Notes: a model not told the origin generated them from the sequence alone. 47,781 bases of DNA from DASUFP01 sp036274495 (GCA_036274495.1 DASUFP010000021.1:1-47781), one strand, 5' to 3'. Positions 16,733-25,384 are shown, counted from the first letter of the stretch. Program-made: numbers and translations.

Positions 16733-17383
16733 TCAGAAAAAGACACCCAGATTCAGTGAAATTTGATTGGATTTAATCTTGGCGTCGTTACCTTCTTTTG
16801 GCTCAAACGCATCTGTAAAGCTGTTGTTATAAGTAAGTCCGCCAGTAAGAATCGTAGAACCTCCAATATTGTATTCGACTCCTAAACCCACCAGAATTCC
16901 TGCATTAAAAAAGCTGAAATCACTCTGATTGCTCCTCTTTTTTTCTGAATAAGCAGGACTTTCAATATCCTGATTGGCTCCGATAAGGAAACCGGGAAGA
17001 AATCCGAAGAGCCCATAATAGGTCATATAACCCATTTCTTTGGTTTTTAATTTGAGAGCCACCGGGATATCAATATACTTTAATCGTTGAACAATTTTTA
17101 TGTCTCCGGCTTTTGCCTTAAATCCACGGCTGGAAATATCCAGTCCGGTAGAAAAAAAATAGCTCCTGTCAATGTGAAAATCGGTCATCAGTCCGTACGT
17201 AAATCCAACACGGGCGCCGTCCGATTCGAGCACATTGTCGTCAACAGTGCCCCAATAAACAATGGGAGTTGCCTTAAGGCCGATGTAAAAACTTGCCGGA
17301 GGAGTACTGGTGCTTTGTGAAAATACCAATCCCGATGTGCATAATACTAAAGAGGTAACAGCGGAAAAGATAAGTTTCTTCAT
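16733..17383 (-). CDS. Outer-membrane beta-barrel protein (PorT/OMP_b-brl type)
   Basis: 216 residues. A signal peptide (MKKLIFSAVTSLVLCTSGLVFSQ) is followed by alternating amphipathic strands: FYIGLKATPIVYWG, FTYGLMTDFHIDRSYFFSTGLDIS, LKYIDIPVALKLKTKEMGYMTYYGLFG, GVEYNIGGSTILTGGLTYNNSF, and a C-terminal strand ending SLNLGVFF with terminal Phe. This is the pattern of small eight-stranded outer-membrane barrels that are abundant in Bacteroidota. The YIDIPVALK motif is common in the PorT-like family. Substrate or partner is unknown; being next to gldB does not prove a motility role. Its start is only 41 bp from that of divergent gldB. Confidence 0.8.
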   Translation of the reverse strand: MKKLIFSAVTSLVLCTSGLVFSQSTSTPPASFYIGLKATPIVYWGTVDDNVLESDGARVGFTYGLMTDFHIDRSYFFSTGLDISSRGFKAKAGDIKIVQRLKYIDIPVALKLKTKEMGYMTYYGLFGFLPGFLIGANQDIESPAYSEKKRSNQSDFSFFNAGILVGLGVEYNIGGSTILTGGLTYNNSFTDAFEPKEGNDAKIKSNQISLNLGVFF

Positions 17384-17424
17384 AATTTTGGCGTTTAGAG
17401 ATATACTGCTATTTTAATACAAAT

Positions 17425-18447
17425 ATGATGAATAAGAGGATACAAATTCTTGCTTTATTGATTGGTTTACTAACAATGGGGTGTCAATCGCAGCGGAATC
17501 ACCCGGATGTATCCAAAGTAGAGGTAAATATTCATTTAGAACGCTTTGAACAGGATTTATTTAGCAATAAGGATTCTCTTCAAACTTCTGATATCGCTGT
17601 TTTGAAACAAAAATATGGCCATTTCTTTTACCTTTTTTGCAATAATGTAATTCGGATTGGGTCGGGGACGGATACCGAATTGACGGCCGGTCTCAATGCT
17701 TTTATACATGATCCGGAAGTCAAAAGTGTACAGGAAAAAATCAACAAGGAATATCCTCAGACTGCCGAACTGGAAAAGGAGTTGAGCGGATTTTTGAAAC
17801 ACCTTAAATATTATTTTCCCGAAAAACCGCTTCCGGAAATCGTAACCTATAACTCGGCTTTTAACTATGCCGTAGTAACTGCCGATAGTGTTCTCGGCAT
17901 CGGTTTGGATATGTTTTTAGGAGCCAATGAGGAGAGTTACATCCGGCTTGGAATTCCTAAATACATGTTCGATAAGTTTAGCCGTGAATATATTCTTCCT
18001 TCTTGTGTTAAGGGATGGTTTCAAAGCGATTTTGACGGATCCGATGTTAAAGGAGACCTTATCAGCCAGATGATTTATCAGGGCAAATTACTCTACTACA
18101 TGGACCTGATGGTTCCCGATTTGGCGGATACCCTTAAAACAGGTTATACCGCAACCCAATTGGAATGGTGCAGAAACAATGAGGAAGGAATCTGGGCATT
18201 CTTTATTGACAAAAAATTATTATTTAATAATGATCCTTCGGAATATGTCAAATACATCAATGATGGCCCTACAACCAGCGGGTTTCCTCCTGATTCGCCC
18301 GGTAAAATTGGTGCATGGATCGGCTGGCAGATTGTTCAGAAATACATGAATGAAAACCCTTCTGTAACTATAGAACAGCTCCTCAAAGAACAGGATGCTC
18401 AAAAAATTCTCGAAAAATCCCATTATAAACCTCAAAGAAAAGCATGA
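17425..18447 (+). CDS. gldB: Gliding motility lipoprotein GldB
   Basis: 340 residues, with a lipobox LTMGC (Cys20) after a short hydrophobic signal. The conserved GldB segments are present: VNIHLERFEQDLF, FFYLFCNNVIRIG, the GLDMFLGANEESYIRLGIPKY region, GKLLYYMDLMVPD, TQLEWCRNNEEGIWAFFIDKKLLF, and the C-terminal GPTTSGFPPDSPGKIGAWIGWQIV. GldB is an envelope lipoprotein needed for gliding in Flavobacterium johnsoniae; its biochemical role is not known. It overlaps gldC by 4 bp (ATGA), giving the conserved gldBC pair. A TTTG at 17387 with a weak TATTTTAA 19 nt later would give a nearly leaderless mRNA. Confidence 0.93.
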   Translation: MMNKRIQILALLIGLLTMGCQSQRNHPDVSKVEVNIHLERFEQDLFSNKDSLQTSDIAVLKQKYGHFFYLFCNNVIRIGSGTDTELTAGLNAFIHDPEVKSVQEKINKEYPQTAELEKELSGFLKHLKYYFPEKPLPEIVTYNSAFNYAVVTADSVLGIGLDMFLGANEESYIRLGIPKYMFDKFSREYILPSCVKGWFQSDFDGSDVKGDLISQMIYQGKLLYYMDLMVPDLADTLKTGYTATQLEWCRNNEEGIWAFFIDKKLLFNNDPSEYVKYINDGPTTSGFPPDSPGKIGAWIGWQIVQKYMNENPSVTIEQLLKEQDAQKILEKSHYKPQRKA

Positions 18448-18773
18448 AACAATCAGAAATAAAATTTACGGTTACACTTGACGATAGCAGGAATCCTGAA
18501 AAAATAAGCTGGAAAGCGGACGACTCGGGAGTTGAAGGCGAAAAAGAATGCAAGGCTTTAATGCTTTCCGTTTGGGATAAAAAAGATTCTTGCACTCTAA
18601 GAATTGATTTGTGGACCAAAGAAATGATGGTAGAAGAAATGCAGCATCTGATTTACGAGACTATCAGAAGTCTTGGTGAAACGTACACCCGCGCCACCAA
18701 TGATAAAAGTGCAGGAGATGAATTGTTGCAATTCGCAGCCCGTTTTGGGAAACTGACCAATGTGCTTAAATAA
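18444..18773 (+). CDS. gldC: Gliding motility protein GldC
   Basis: A 109-residue small soluble protein without a signal peptide. It has the GldC landmarks KFTVTLDDSRNPEKISWKAD, CKALMLSVWD, TLRIDLWTKEMMVEEM and a C-terminal LLQFAARFGKLTNV. Its start overlaps the gldB stop (ATGA), so the two are translationally coupled. GldC improves gliding in F. johnsoniae but is not strictly needed. The gene is convergent with engB: the stops are 11 bp apart and no clear hairpin lies between them. Confidence 0.93.
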   Translation: MKQSEIKFTVTLDDSRNPEKISWKADDSGVEGEKECKALMLSVWDKKDSCTLRIDLWTKEMMVEEMQHLIYETIRSLGETYTRATNDKSAGDELLQFAARFGKLTNVLK

Positions 18774-18784
18774 ATTTACTGCAA

Positions 18785-19405
18785 TTATTTAAAATGTACG
18801 GAGTGTGTTTCTATATAGGCAAGTATTTCATTCCTGCCTGTTCCGGTATCAGAAGATGAGATAAAATAATCCGGAACAGTTTCCCACTCCTCAAGCAATG
18901 TATTTTTGTACTTTTCGATATTCGAAGTAAGGTTGTTTTTGGTAAGTTTATCCGACTTGGTAAAAACAATTGCAAAAGGAAGTCCGGATTCTCCCATCCA
19001 TCTCATAAAAGTCAGATCGGATACCTGCGGGTCAATCCGGGAATCGATCAGCACAAAAGTGCTGATCAGGTTTTCCCGTTTTAAGAGATACGATTGAATC
19101 ATTTTTTCCCATTGTTCTCTTTTTTCGCGCGAAATTTTTGCGAACCCATATCCCGGCAGATCCACCAAGTACCAGGCTTCATTAATGTTAAAATGATTGA
19201 TGACCTGAGTTTTACCCGGGGTGGAAGAAGTCTTGGCCAGTCCCTTGTGGTTGGTGAGCATATTTATCAATGAGGATTTCCCGACATTCGACCGCCCTAT
19301 AAATGCAAATTCCGGACGATCGGGTTTAGGACAATTATTCGGATTGGTATTGCTTTGAACAAAAGTCGCTGACCGAATAATTATTGACTGAGGAGATTTA
19401 CTCAT
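18785..19405 (-). CDS. engB: Ribosome biogenesis GTP-binding protein YihA/YsxC (EngB)
   Basis: 206 residues of the TRAFAC GTPase class, with G1 GRSNVGKSS (37-45), a G2 threonine in TSSTPGKTQ, G3 DLPGYGFAK (82-90) and G4 TKSD (149-152). It helps assemble the 50S ribosomal subunit in the cytoplasm. The length is normal. Its ATG overlaps the stop of the upstream N-acyltransferase gene by 4 bp, so it is the third gene of an operon with two lipid acyltransferases, although its function is unrelated. Confidence 0.96.
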   Translation of the reverse strand: MSKSPQSIIIRSATFVQSNTNPNNCPKPDRPEFAFIGRSNVGKSSLINMLTNHKGLAKTSSTPGKTQVINHFNINEAWYLVDLPGYGFAKISREKREQWEKMIQSYLLKRENLISTFVLIDSRIDPQVSDLTFMRWMGESGLPFAIVFTKSDKLTKNNLTSNIEKYKNTLLEEWETVPDYFISSSDTGTGRNEILAYIETHSVHFK

Positions 19406-20349
19406 CGCCGGGGTGAGTAGGTGGAAACGTGTCGTTCCTTTTTTGTTTCATAAATGTCACTGATTGTGACCAGGATACCGGTTTCTTCCACCTCACCAAA
19501 ATGATCATTTATGGCTGTTCCAAATGTTTTCATGGTAGATGACAAATTCATGTATGAGTTGAAAAGTGGAGGAATGTTTTCACCCAGTTCACGCACATGC
19601 TGATTCAAAACAATATGTCCTTCTTTATAAGGCAAATCAGCAATTTCTTTTTGAAAAGTACTCATATCATTCAACAAGGGCAATGGGTGAAAGGGCACCA
19701 CCAGTTTATCGTTGTCGGGAAAATAATGGTGCATAAAAAACAAAATCATATCACGTGCAATCGGGTTAAAGTGACGGTACATGGTGACTTTTCCGAAAAA
19801 GTAATTGATATCCGGATGATCAACGGTGATTGCCCCTAATCCATCCCACAAATTATCGAGAGAGAAGAGTCCTTTGCGGTTGTCGTTATTCGGCTGGTAT
19901 TGGGGCTGGACAAAGGAACGACCCAGTTCAATGGTTTTCGGCAGATAAGATTTTACAAATTGGTTCGAAAAAGAAAAGAGTTCGGAGGTTGCCAGATGGG
20001 TCGATACCAGACCGGCATTGAGCGCTTCAATGCACCTGATAAAACGGTAGCCTCCGACTATTTCCTTGTCAACAGGGTTCCACACGATCAGTTGTTCGTA
20101 TGGAATGGGACCGGAGTCAAAAGGATCAAGATCACAATCTTTACCGGTTCCTCCGCCTGCTTCGCGAAAGGTAATTTCTCTTACACGCCCGATTTCAAGC
20201 AATACGTTTGGCGCGTTATTGCAATTTATAATGTATATCTGATTGGTTCCCTTATTGGTAGTTCTGATAAACCGGTCGGGAGAAAGCTCCAGTTCCAGTA
20301 CGTTACGGTCGATGGGGGCAATTACAGGCTGCATTGGTGTAGATCCCAT
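19402..20349 (-). CDS. glsB: GNAT-type N-acyltransferase, probable amino-acid lipid synthesis (GlsB/OlsB-like)
   Basis: 315 residues of the OlsB/haemolysin-like acyltransferase family. It has VREITFREAGGGTGKDCDLD, then EQLIVWNPVDKEIVGGYRF, ELGRSFVQPQYQ, GLFSLDNLWDGLGAI, and a later MTMYRHFN-like segment (VTMYRHFNPIARDM). In Bacteroides, the GlsB and GlsA pair makes glycine lipid: GlsB N-acylates the amino acid and GlsA adds the second acyl chain. The PlsC-like gene starting at 21236 lies 11 bp upstream on the same strand, the same pairing. The amino acid (glycine, ornithine, serine) cannot be told from sequence. It overlaps engB by 4 bp. Confidence 0.78.
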   Translation of the reverse strand: MGSTPMQPVIAPIDRNVLELELSPDRFIRTTNKGTNQIYIINCNNAPNVLLEIGRVREITFREAGGGTGKDCDLDPFDSGPIPYEQLIVWNPVDKEIVGGYRFIRCIEALNAGLVSTHLATSELFSFSNQFVKSYLPKTIELGRSFVQPQYQPNNDNRKGLFSLDNLWDGLGAITVDHPDINYFFGKVTMYRHFNPIARDMILFFMHHYFPDNDKLVVPFHPLPLLNDMSTFQKEIADLPYKEGHIVLNQHVRELGENIPPLFNSYMNLSSTMKTFGTAINDHFGEVEETGILVTISDIYETKKERHVSTYSPRR

Positions 20350-20360
20350 AGGGACATTGT

Positions 20361-21236
20361 TCAGAGCTTATTTGGCCTCAATGTATATACTAATTCCCTA
20401 ATCTCATTCGCCCATTCATGATCCGAACGGCTGCGATCAAAATACCCGGGGGGTATCGGTTTCCCAAAGGTAATTGATATTGTTTGATCCTTTTGGTGAT
20501 ACATCTCGGCAGGTAAAAGCACCATTTCAATGTTCGATTTAATTCCCAGCTGTTCCCTGAGCCGTGCCAGATTATAAAATTTTTCAGTGTTACGTCCTCC
20601 GATAAACACCGGGATTACATCTAACTGATGCTTTCTGGCTTTGGTGATAAAACTTTTTTTCCATTCGAGATCTTTAATAGTTCCGTTTTTTTTTCGTGAT
20701 ACCAGCCCTGCCGGAAAAATCATAATCACATTTCCGGAGCTGTATTCGGCATCAATCGACTGAATGGCACCGGCAGAATTGCGTCCATGCTTGTTGACTC
20801 CTACAAAAATTGAGGTCAGGTTTTTAAGTTGCAGGAGAATATCATTTACTATAAAACGAATATCTTTTCGCTTACGGGCCGTCACCTCCACCAGCGCCAT
20901 GGCATCGAGGCCCCCCAGAGGGTGGTTAGCTGCCATAATGCATCCGCCATGAGTTGGTATATTTTCAATACCGCTGACTTCCACCTTCACTCCAAATTCA
21001 TCCAAAATTGCCGACACAAAATCAAGTGCATTTTTATTTCCATGCACCTCCACAAAAGCATTCATTTCCTTTTGGCGGATCAGCTTTTTCAGATAACTCA
21101 AAATAAAGGGTGGGAGAAGCCGGTAAAGCCTCGGGTTTTTAGACTTTATAGCTTGGTCAATGTCTATAAACTTCTTGTTTTCAGCTAATTGCATATTGGC
21201 CCAGGCCTTTATTCTGCCAAAGTTAACATTTTCCAA
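20361..21236 (-). CDS. glsA: PlsC-family O-acyltransferase, probable GlsA-like partner
   Basis: A 291-residue 1-acyl-glycerol-3-phosphate acyltransferase-type enzyme. The motif I region reads MAANHPLGGLDAMAL, a histidine-acid box of the HPLGG(L/M)D form found in the lipid acyltransferases paired with OlsB/GlsB, rather than the HxxxxD of classical PlsC. VMIFPAGLVSRKKNG is the acyl-acceptor motif, and later PVFIGGRNTEKFYNL appears. It is probably a peripheral inner-membrane protein. As first gene of the operon with the N-acyltransferase and engB, it is best read as the second step of amino-acid lipid synthesis. A different phospholipid acyltransferase role is possible. Confidence 0.75.
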   Translation of the reverse strand: MENVNFGRIKAWANMQLAENKKFIDIDQAIKSKNPRLYRLLPPFILSYLKKLIRQKEMNAFVEVHGNKNALDFVSAILDEFGVKVEVSGIENIPTHGGCIMAANHPLGGLDAMALVEVTARKRKDIRFIVNDILLQLKNLTSIFVGVNKHGRNSAGAIQSIDAEYSSGNVIMIFPAGLVSRKKNGTIKDLEWKKSFITKARKHQLDVIPVFIGGRNTEKFYNLARLREQLGIKSNIEMVLLPAEMYHQKDQTISITFGKPIPPGYFDRSRSDHEWANEIRELVYTLRPNKL

Positions 21237-21326
21237 AAGTGCTGCATCGTCAAAAAAATTCCCACCTGAATTTTATTCATAAAAGGGATCGCAATTAATT
21301 TATATATACCTCGTTATTAATGATTA

Positions 21327-21359
21327 ATTGACAAGGGCGCAAGTTATGTTGTATCTTTG
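21327..21359 (+). promoter_or_regulatory. Promoter of the dcw cluster
   Basis: ATTG at 21327-21330, a 21-nt spacer and TATCTTTG at 21352-21359 fit the Bacteroidota promoter pattern. Transcription would begin near 21366, upstream of the GTGG array and about 135 nt before mraZ. The AT-rich 21290-21327 stretch just upstream is a possible UP-like region. The 21237-21500 gap also holds the 5' leader of the divergent acyltransferase operon, where no clear promoter was found. Confidence 0.65.
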
Positions 21360-21390
21360 AAAAGTTCCCGAAACAATATTTTTCAACAAT

Positions 21391-21419
21391 TGTGGTAAAT
21401 AGTGGTAAAAAGTGGAAAA
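21391..21419 (+). promoter_or_regulatory. Probable MraZ operator: three GTGG repeats at 10-bp spacing
   Basis: GTGG occurs at 21393, 21403 and 21413, in the near-identical decamers TTGTGGTAAA, TAGTGGTAAA and AAGTGGAAAA. MraZ is known to bind short TGGG- or GTGG-containing direct repeats with a helical-turn period upstream of its own gene. Further GTGG copies lie at 21453 and 21477. Their position just downstream of the predicted start site suits autorepression. Confidence 0.7.
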
Positions 21420-21500
21420 TGTTTCTTTACCTTTACCAACCCCAAAAATGTAGTGGCCTGAAACAGCGGGGGTAAAGTGGAAAAGGCCCGGTAAATCAAG

Positions 21501-21962
21501 ATGGTACAGCTATTAGGTGAATTCGATGTAAGGATGGACGAGAAAGGCAGGTTGCTTTTCCCGGCAGGGCTGCGCAAACAGCTCCCAACCGAATCGCAGG
21601 AACGTTTTGTGCTGAACCGCGGATTTGAAAGTTGCCTGGCTCTATATCCTCTTACCGAGTGGCAAAAAATCACTGCGGAGATTAACGCATTGAATCCTTA
21701 CTTGAAAAAGAACAGAGAGTTTATCCGTTTTTTTCACAGGGGAGCCACAGAGCTGACGCTCGACGGTTCAGGTCGGTTGCTGATTCCCAAACGGCTGCAG
21801 GAGTGGGCCGGCATCGGAAAAGATATCGTTTTGTCGGCGATTGCCAACAGAATTGAAATCTGGTCGAAAGAGAAATTTGATGAGCTGCTTACCAATGAGC
21901 CCAACGAATTTGCCGCGCTTGCCGAGGAAGTAATGGGAGTCAGGAAACAAGGGGGGGAGTAA
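21501..21962 (+). CDS. mraZ: Transcriptional regulator MraZ
   Basis: 153 residues with two SpoVT/AbrB-like halves, each carrying the MraZ DxxxR signature: D13EKGR17 followed by LLFPAGLR, and D88GSGR92 followed by LLIPKRL. MraZ forms ring-shaped oligomers and represses the dcw operon by binding repeats upstream of its own gene; matching GTGG repeats lie 85-110 bp upstream here. First gene of the dcw cluster, with its stop 1 bp before the rsmH start. Confidence 0.96.
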   Translation: MVQLLGEFDVRMDEKGRLLFPAGLRKQLPTESQERFVLNRGFESCLALYPLTEWQKITAEINALNPYLKKNREFIRFFHRGATELTLDGSGRLLIPKRLQEWAGIGKDIVLSAIANRIEIWSKEKFDELLTNEPNEFAALAEEVMGVRKQGGE

Positions 21963-21963
21963 C

Positions 21964-22866
21964 GTGAGTTACCACGACCCTGTCATGCTCAACGAATGCA
22001 TGGATGGGCTGGCTATCAGAGAAGACGGGATTTATGTCGACGTAACTTACGGGGGAGGAGGCCATTCAAAAGCCATCCTCGCAAAATTGGGTAAAAGGGG
22101 AATGCTGATAGCATTTGACAGAGACCCGGATGCGGCGGCCAATGCAGTGACCGACCCCAGATTCACATTAGTAAGGGACAATTTCAGTCATATGCTTGAA
22201 CATCTAAAGGAACTTAAAGCGCTGCCGGTTAATGGAGTGCTTGCCGACCTTGGTGTTTCCTCGCATCAGTTTGATGAAGCTGCAAGAGGCTTCACTTTTC
22301 GCTTTGACAATAAACTTGACATGCGCATGGATCAGCAGCAGGAATTAACTGCTCTGCGCATCCTCAATTCCTATCCTGAAAAAGAGTTAATCAGAATTTT
22401 CAGTGAATACGGTGAAGTTCCAGGTTCACGCCGCATTGCTGCCGCACTGGTTAGTGCCCGGACTGTTAAGCCAATTACCTCTTCATCACAATTCCTTCAA
22501 ACTATAAGTCATCTGGTACCCAAAGAAAATGAACGGCAGCTTCTTGCCAGAATTTACCAGGCGTTGCGGATTGAGGTGAATGATGAAATGGGTGCCTTGC
22601 AGGCATTGCTCGTGCAGGCGTCACAAGTGCTGCAACCCGGTGGAAGACTTGTGGTGATGTCGTATCATTCACTCGAAGACCGTCTTGTAAAAAATTTTAT
22701 TCAGCATGGTAACATGCAAGGCGTCTCTGAAAGTGATCTGTACGGGAACAGGATTGGAGTTGTTTACCGCGCAGTAAATAAAAAACCAATTCTGCCTGCT
22801 GACGAAGAGATGAAGAATAATCCACGATCAAGAAGTGCAAAATTAAGAGTGGCTGAAAAAATTTAA
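21964..22866 (+). CDS. rsmH: 16S rRNA (cytosine1402-N4)-methyltransferase
   Basis: 300 residues starting at a GTG. SAM-binding motif VDVTYGGGGHSKAIL (25-39), then IAFDRDPDAAAN, VLADLGVSSHQFD, RGFTFRFDNKLDMRMD and, near the C-terminus, LVVMSYHSLEDRLVKNF: the complete RsmH (MraW) set. It methylates the decoding centre of 16S rRNA together with RsmI and is conserved as second gene of dcw clusters. Only 3 bp separate it from the FtsL-like gene. Confidence 0.97.
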   Translation: MSYHDPVMLNECMDGLAIREDGIYVDVTYGGGGHSKAILAKLGKRGMLIAFDRDPDAAANAVTDPRFTLVRDNFSHMLEHLKELKALPVNGVLADLGVSSHQFDEAARGFTFRFDNKLDMRMDQQQELTALRILNSYPEKELIRIFSEYGEVPGSRRIAAALVSARTVKPITSSSQFLQTISHLVPKENERQLLARIYQALRIEVNDEMGALQALLVQASQVLQPGGRLVVMSYHSLEDRLVKNFIQHGNMQGVSESDLYGNRIGVVYRAVNKKPILPADEEMKNNPRSRSAKLRVAEKI

Positions 22867-22869
22867 TGG

Positions 22870-23274
22870 ATGAACAGATATAAAAAATCAGAATCAACCA
22901 AAGATAAACCTGCAAAGGAACGATCGGCTTTTACGTCAGCCCGGAAATACCTTGGATGGCTGGAACAATTCAATCCTATTCCGGATAATAAAATTTCGGG
23001 TATTATTCCCTATACACTTTTTCTGACACTGATTGCTCTGGTTTATATAGCCAATAGTTACTATGCCGAAAAAACGGTAAGAGATATTGACAGTACTACC
23101 AAAGAACTAAAAACACTCCGGTCGGAATACATTTCTGATAAGTCGGAGCTGATGTTTAACAGTAAACAATCAGAGGTAGCCAAAGTGGTGGCGCCGCTTG
23201 GAATTAAAGAATCAACTGAAGCACCCAGGAAAATTGTGGTGGCTGTTAAGGCTGAACAAAAAGAGTCTGACTGA
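22870..23274 (+). CDS. ftsL: FtsL-like division protein
   Basis: A 134-residue bitopic membrane protein: a basic cytoplasmic N-terminus (about 45 residues), one hydrophobic segment (IIPYTLFLTLIALVYIANSYY, near 45-65), then a predicted coiled coil (EKTVRDIDSTTKELKTLRSEYISDKSEL) and a tail rich in Lys and Val. Position between rsmH and ftsI, size and topology match FtsL, which bridges FtsQ/FtsB and the FtsWI synthase. Sequence similarity in this family is weak, so the assignment leans on synteny. The stop is 1 bp before the ftsI start codon. Confidence 0.82.
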   Translation: MNRYKKSESTKDKPAKERSAFTSARKYLGWLEQFNPIPDNKISGIIPYTLFLTLIALVYIANSYYAEKTVRDIDSTTKELKTLRSEYISDKSELMFNSKQSEVAKVVAPLGIKESTEAPRKIVVAVKAEQKESD

Positions 23275-23275
23275 C

Positions 23276-25384
23276 ATGGGAGATACCAGAAAGGATGTTT
23301 TGATTCGCACGTATATCGTGTTTGGATTCATGGTGATTTTTGGATCTGCCATAGTCGGACGAATCTGGCAGCTTCAAAATGTTGAGGGCGCAAAATGGAG
23401 GGCAATGGCTGACAGTCTCACTACTCAGCTGCGCAGAATTGATCCTTCACGGGGAAATATTTACTCATCTGATGGTCGTTTACTGGCCACTTCTGTTCCT
23501 ATTTATGATTTGAGAGTGGATATGATGGCCGATGGTATCACAAAGGAATCGTTCAACGCAAACGTGGATTCATTAGCAGCGAAGCTGAGTACTTTATTTA
23601 AGGATAAGCCGGCAAGTGAATACAAACATATTTTACGTGAAGCGCGCCGGGACGGAGAACGGTTTTTCCTGCTGAAGAAAAATGTTTCCTATCAGCAAAT
23701 GATGGCGGTTAAAACATTCCCGTTGTTCCGGTTGGGCAGATACAAGGGAGGTTTAATTGTAGAACAAAAAAGTCGCCGCGAACGACCGTTTAAATTACTT
23801 GCAGCCCGTATGATCGGGTATCAACGTGACGGATTAATACCGGTTGGAATAGAAGGATCATTTAATAATCACCTGAAAGGGGTGAACGGAATAAGGCTTA
23901 TGCAGCGCATTTCAGGAAGTGTATGGAAGCCGCTCAGAGATGAAAATGAGATCGATCCTCAGGATGGAAACGATGTGATTTCAACTATTGATATCAACAT
24001 ACAGGATGTTGCTGAAAATTCATTGCTCACACAATTACAGCAACACAATGCCGAAAAAGGATGCGCCGTGTTGATGGAAGTAAAAACCGGACATGTTTTG
24101 GCCATTGCCAATCTTACCATGGGTAAGGATGGAAATTATTTTGAAGATTATAATCTCGCTATCGGTGAGAGTACCGAGCCCGGTTCTACAATGAAACTCG
24201 CATCAATTATGGCGATGTATGAGGATGGACTGGCTCAGCCTGAAGATCTGGTTGACACGCAGGGTGGAGCAGTAAGGTATGCCAACAGAATTATGAAAGA
24301 TTCACACGAGGGTGGTTATGGCACCATTACCCTTCAGCACGCATTTGAACTGAGCTCAAATGTTGGAATCAGCAAAATGGTAAACAGGGTTTATGCAAGA
24401 AACCCGCAGGCATTTGTGGACCGGTTAAAATCGTTCGGACTTGGAACAAAACTCGGATTGCAGGTAAACGGCGAAGGGTCGTCCTATTTAAGAGAAACAT
24501 CCAGCAAATACTGGTCACGCACCTCACTGCCATGGTTATCGATTGGTTATGAATGTTCACTTACTCCTTTACAGGTGCTCACCCTATACAATGCCGTTGC
24601 AAACAACGGCAGGATGGTGCGCCCTCTTTTTGTCAAGGAAATAAGAAATAAAGGACAGCTGGTTCAGGAATTTAAACCTTCAATCATCAAAGATTCAATA
24701 GCATCGCCTGCTACTATAAAATTTGCAAAACAAGCTCTTGAAGGCGTTGTCGAGCATGGAACAGCAACCAATCTCAAAAATGCGCAATATAAAGTGGCCG
24801 GTAAAACGGGTACTGCACAAATAGCCAACCTCGGGAAAGGGTATAAAGATGGTAAAGTGCGTTATCAGGCTTCATTTGTTGGTTATTTCCCTGCTGATGA
24901 ACCAATGTACAGCTGTATGGTAGTTGTTTATGCGCCAAACAACAATTTATATTATGCATCGCAGGTTGCCGCTCCCATTTTTAAGGAGATTGCGGATAAG
25001 GTTTATGCGAGTAATATTGAATTGCACAAAGAACTCAAGTTTGAAGAAACGCTGGCCAACAACTTACCTGCTGTTAAAACCGGCACTTCAAAATCGACTC
25101 GTGAAGCTGTTAAAGGGCTTGGAATTCCATTGAAATCCGGCGGAGGCGAAGGCAATTGGGTAGCTGTTAACTGGTCAGGGCAATCTGTTGAAATGAAAGA
25201 TGTTATTTTCCGTCACGATCAGGTTCCAAGTGTGATGGGGATGGGGTTGCGCGATGCCTTGTATTTACTCGAAAGTCATGGACTAACTGTCAGGGCTGTT
25301 GGAAGAGGAAAGGTAATTAAGCAGTCGATTGTTGCCGGATCAAAAATTGAAAAAGGGGGAGAGATAATCATTCAACTGGGCTGA
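23276..25384 (+). CDS. ftsI: Division transpeptidase FtsI (PBP3) with C-terminal PASTA domain
   Basis: 702 residues from the ATG at 23276; an upstream in-frame start inside ftsL would only add a non-conserved extension. One N-terminal membrane helix (YIVFGFMVIFGSAIVGRI) is followed by the PBP dimerisation region beginning RRIDPSRGNIYSSDGRLLAT. The transpeptidase domain has active-site S304-T-M-K307, S360-S-N362 and K510-T-G512. The last 57 residues (about 646-702) form a single PASTA domain (VPSVMGMGLRDALYLLESHGL). It crosslinks septal peptidoglycan together with FtsW. Its TGA overlaps the murE ATG. Confidence 0.95.
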   Translation: MGDTRKDVLIRTYIVFGFMVIFGSAIVGRIWQLQNVEGAKWRAMADSLTTQLRRIDPSRGNIYSSDGRLLATSVPIYDLRVDMMADGITKESFNANVDSLAAKLSTLFKDKPASEYKHILREARRDGERFFLLKKNVSYQQMMAVKTFPLFRLGRYKGGLIVEQKSRRERPFKLLAARMIGYQRDGLIPVGIEGSFNNHLKGVNGIRLMQRISGSVWKPLRDENEIDPQDGNDVISTIDINIQDVAENSLLTQLQQHNAEKGCAVLMEVKTGHVLAIANLTMGKDGNYFEDYNLAIGESTEPGSTMKLASIMAMYEDGLAQPEDLVDTQGGAVRYANRIMKDSHEGGYGTITLQHAFELSSNVGISKMVNRVYARNPQAFVDRLKSFGLGTKLGLQVNGEGSSYLRETSSKYWSRTSLPWLSIGYECSLTPLQVLTLYNAVANNGRMVRPLFVKEIRNKGQLVQEFKPSIIKDSIASPATIKFAKQALEGVVEHGTATNLKNAQYKVAGKTGTAQIANLGKGYKDGKVRYQASFVGYFPADEPMYSCMVVVYAPNNNLYYASQVAAPIFKEIADKVYASNIELHKELKFEETLANNLPAVKTGTSKSTREAVKGLGIPLKSGGGEGNWVAVNWSGQSVEMKDVIFRHDQVPSVMGMGLRDALYLLESHGLTVRAVGRGKVIKQSIVAGSKIEKGGEIIIQLG

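Noticed and set aside
23198..23275. Start of ftsI inside ftsL
   Set aside because: The extension is the out-of-frame tail of ftsL and lacks conserved residues; the ATG at 23276 gives the normal short cytoplasmic tail before the membrane helix.
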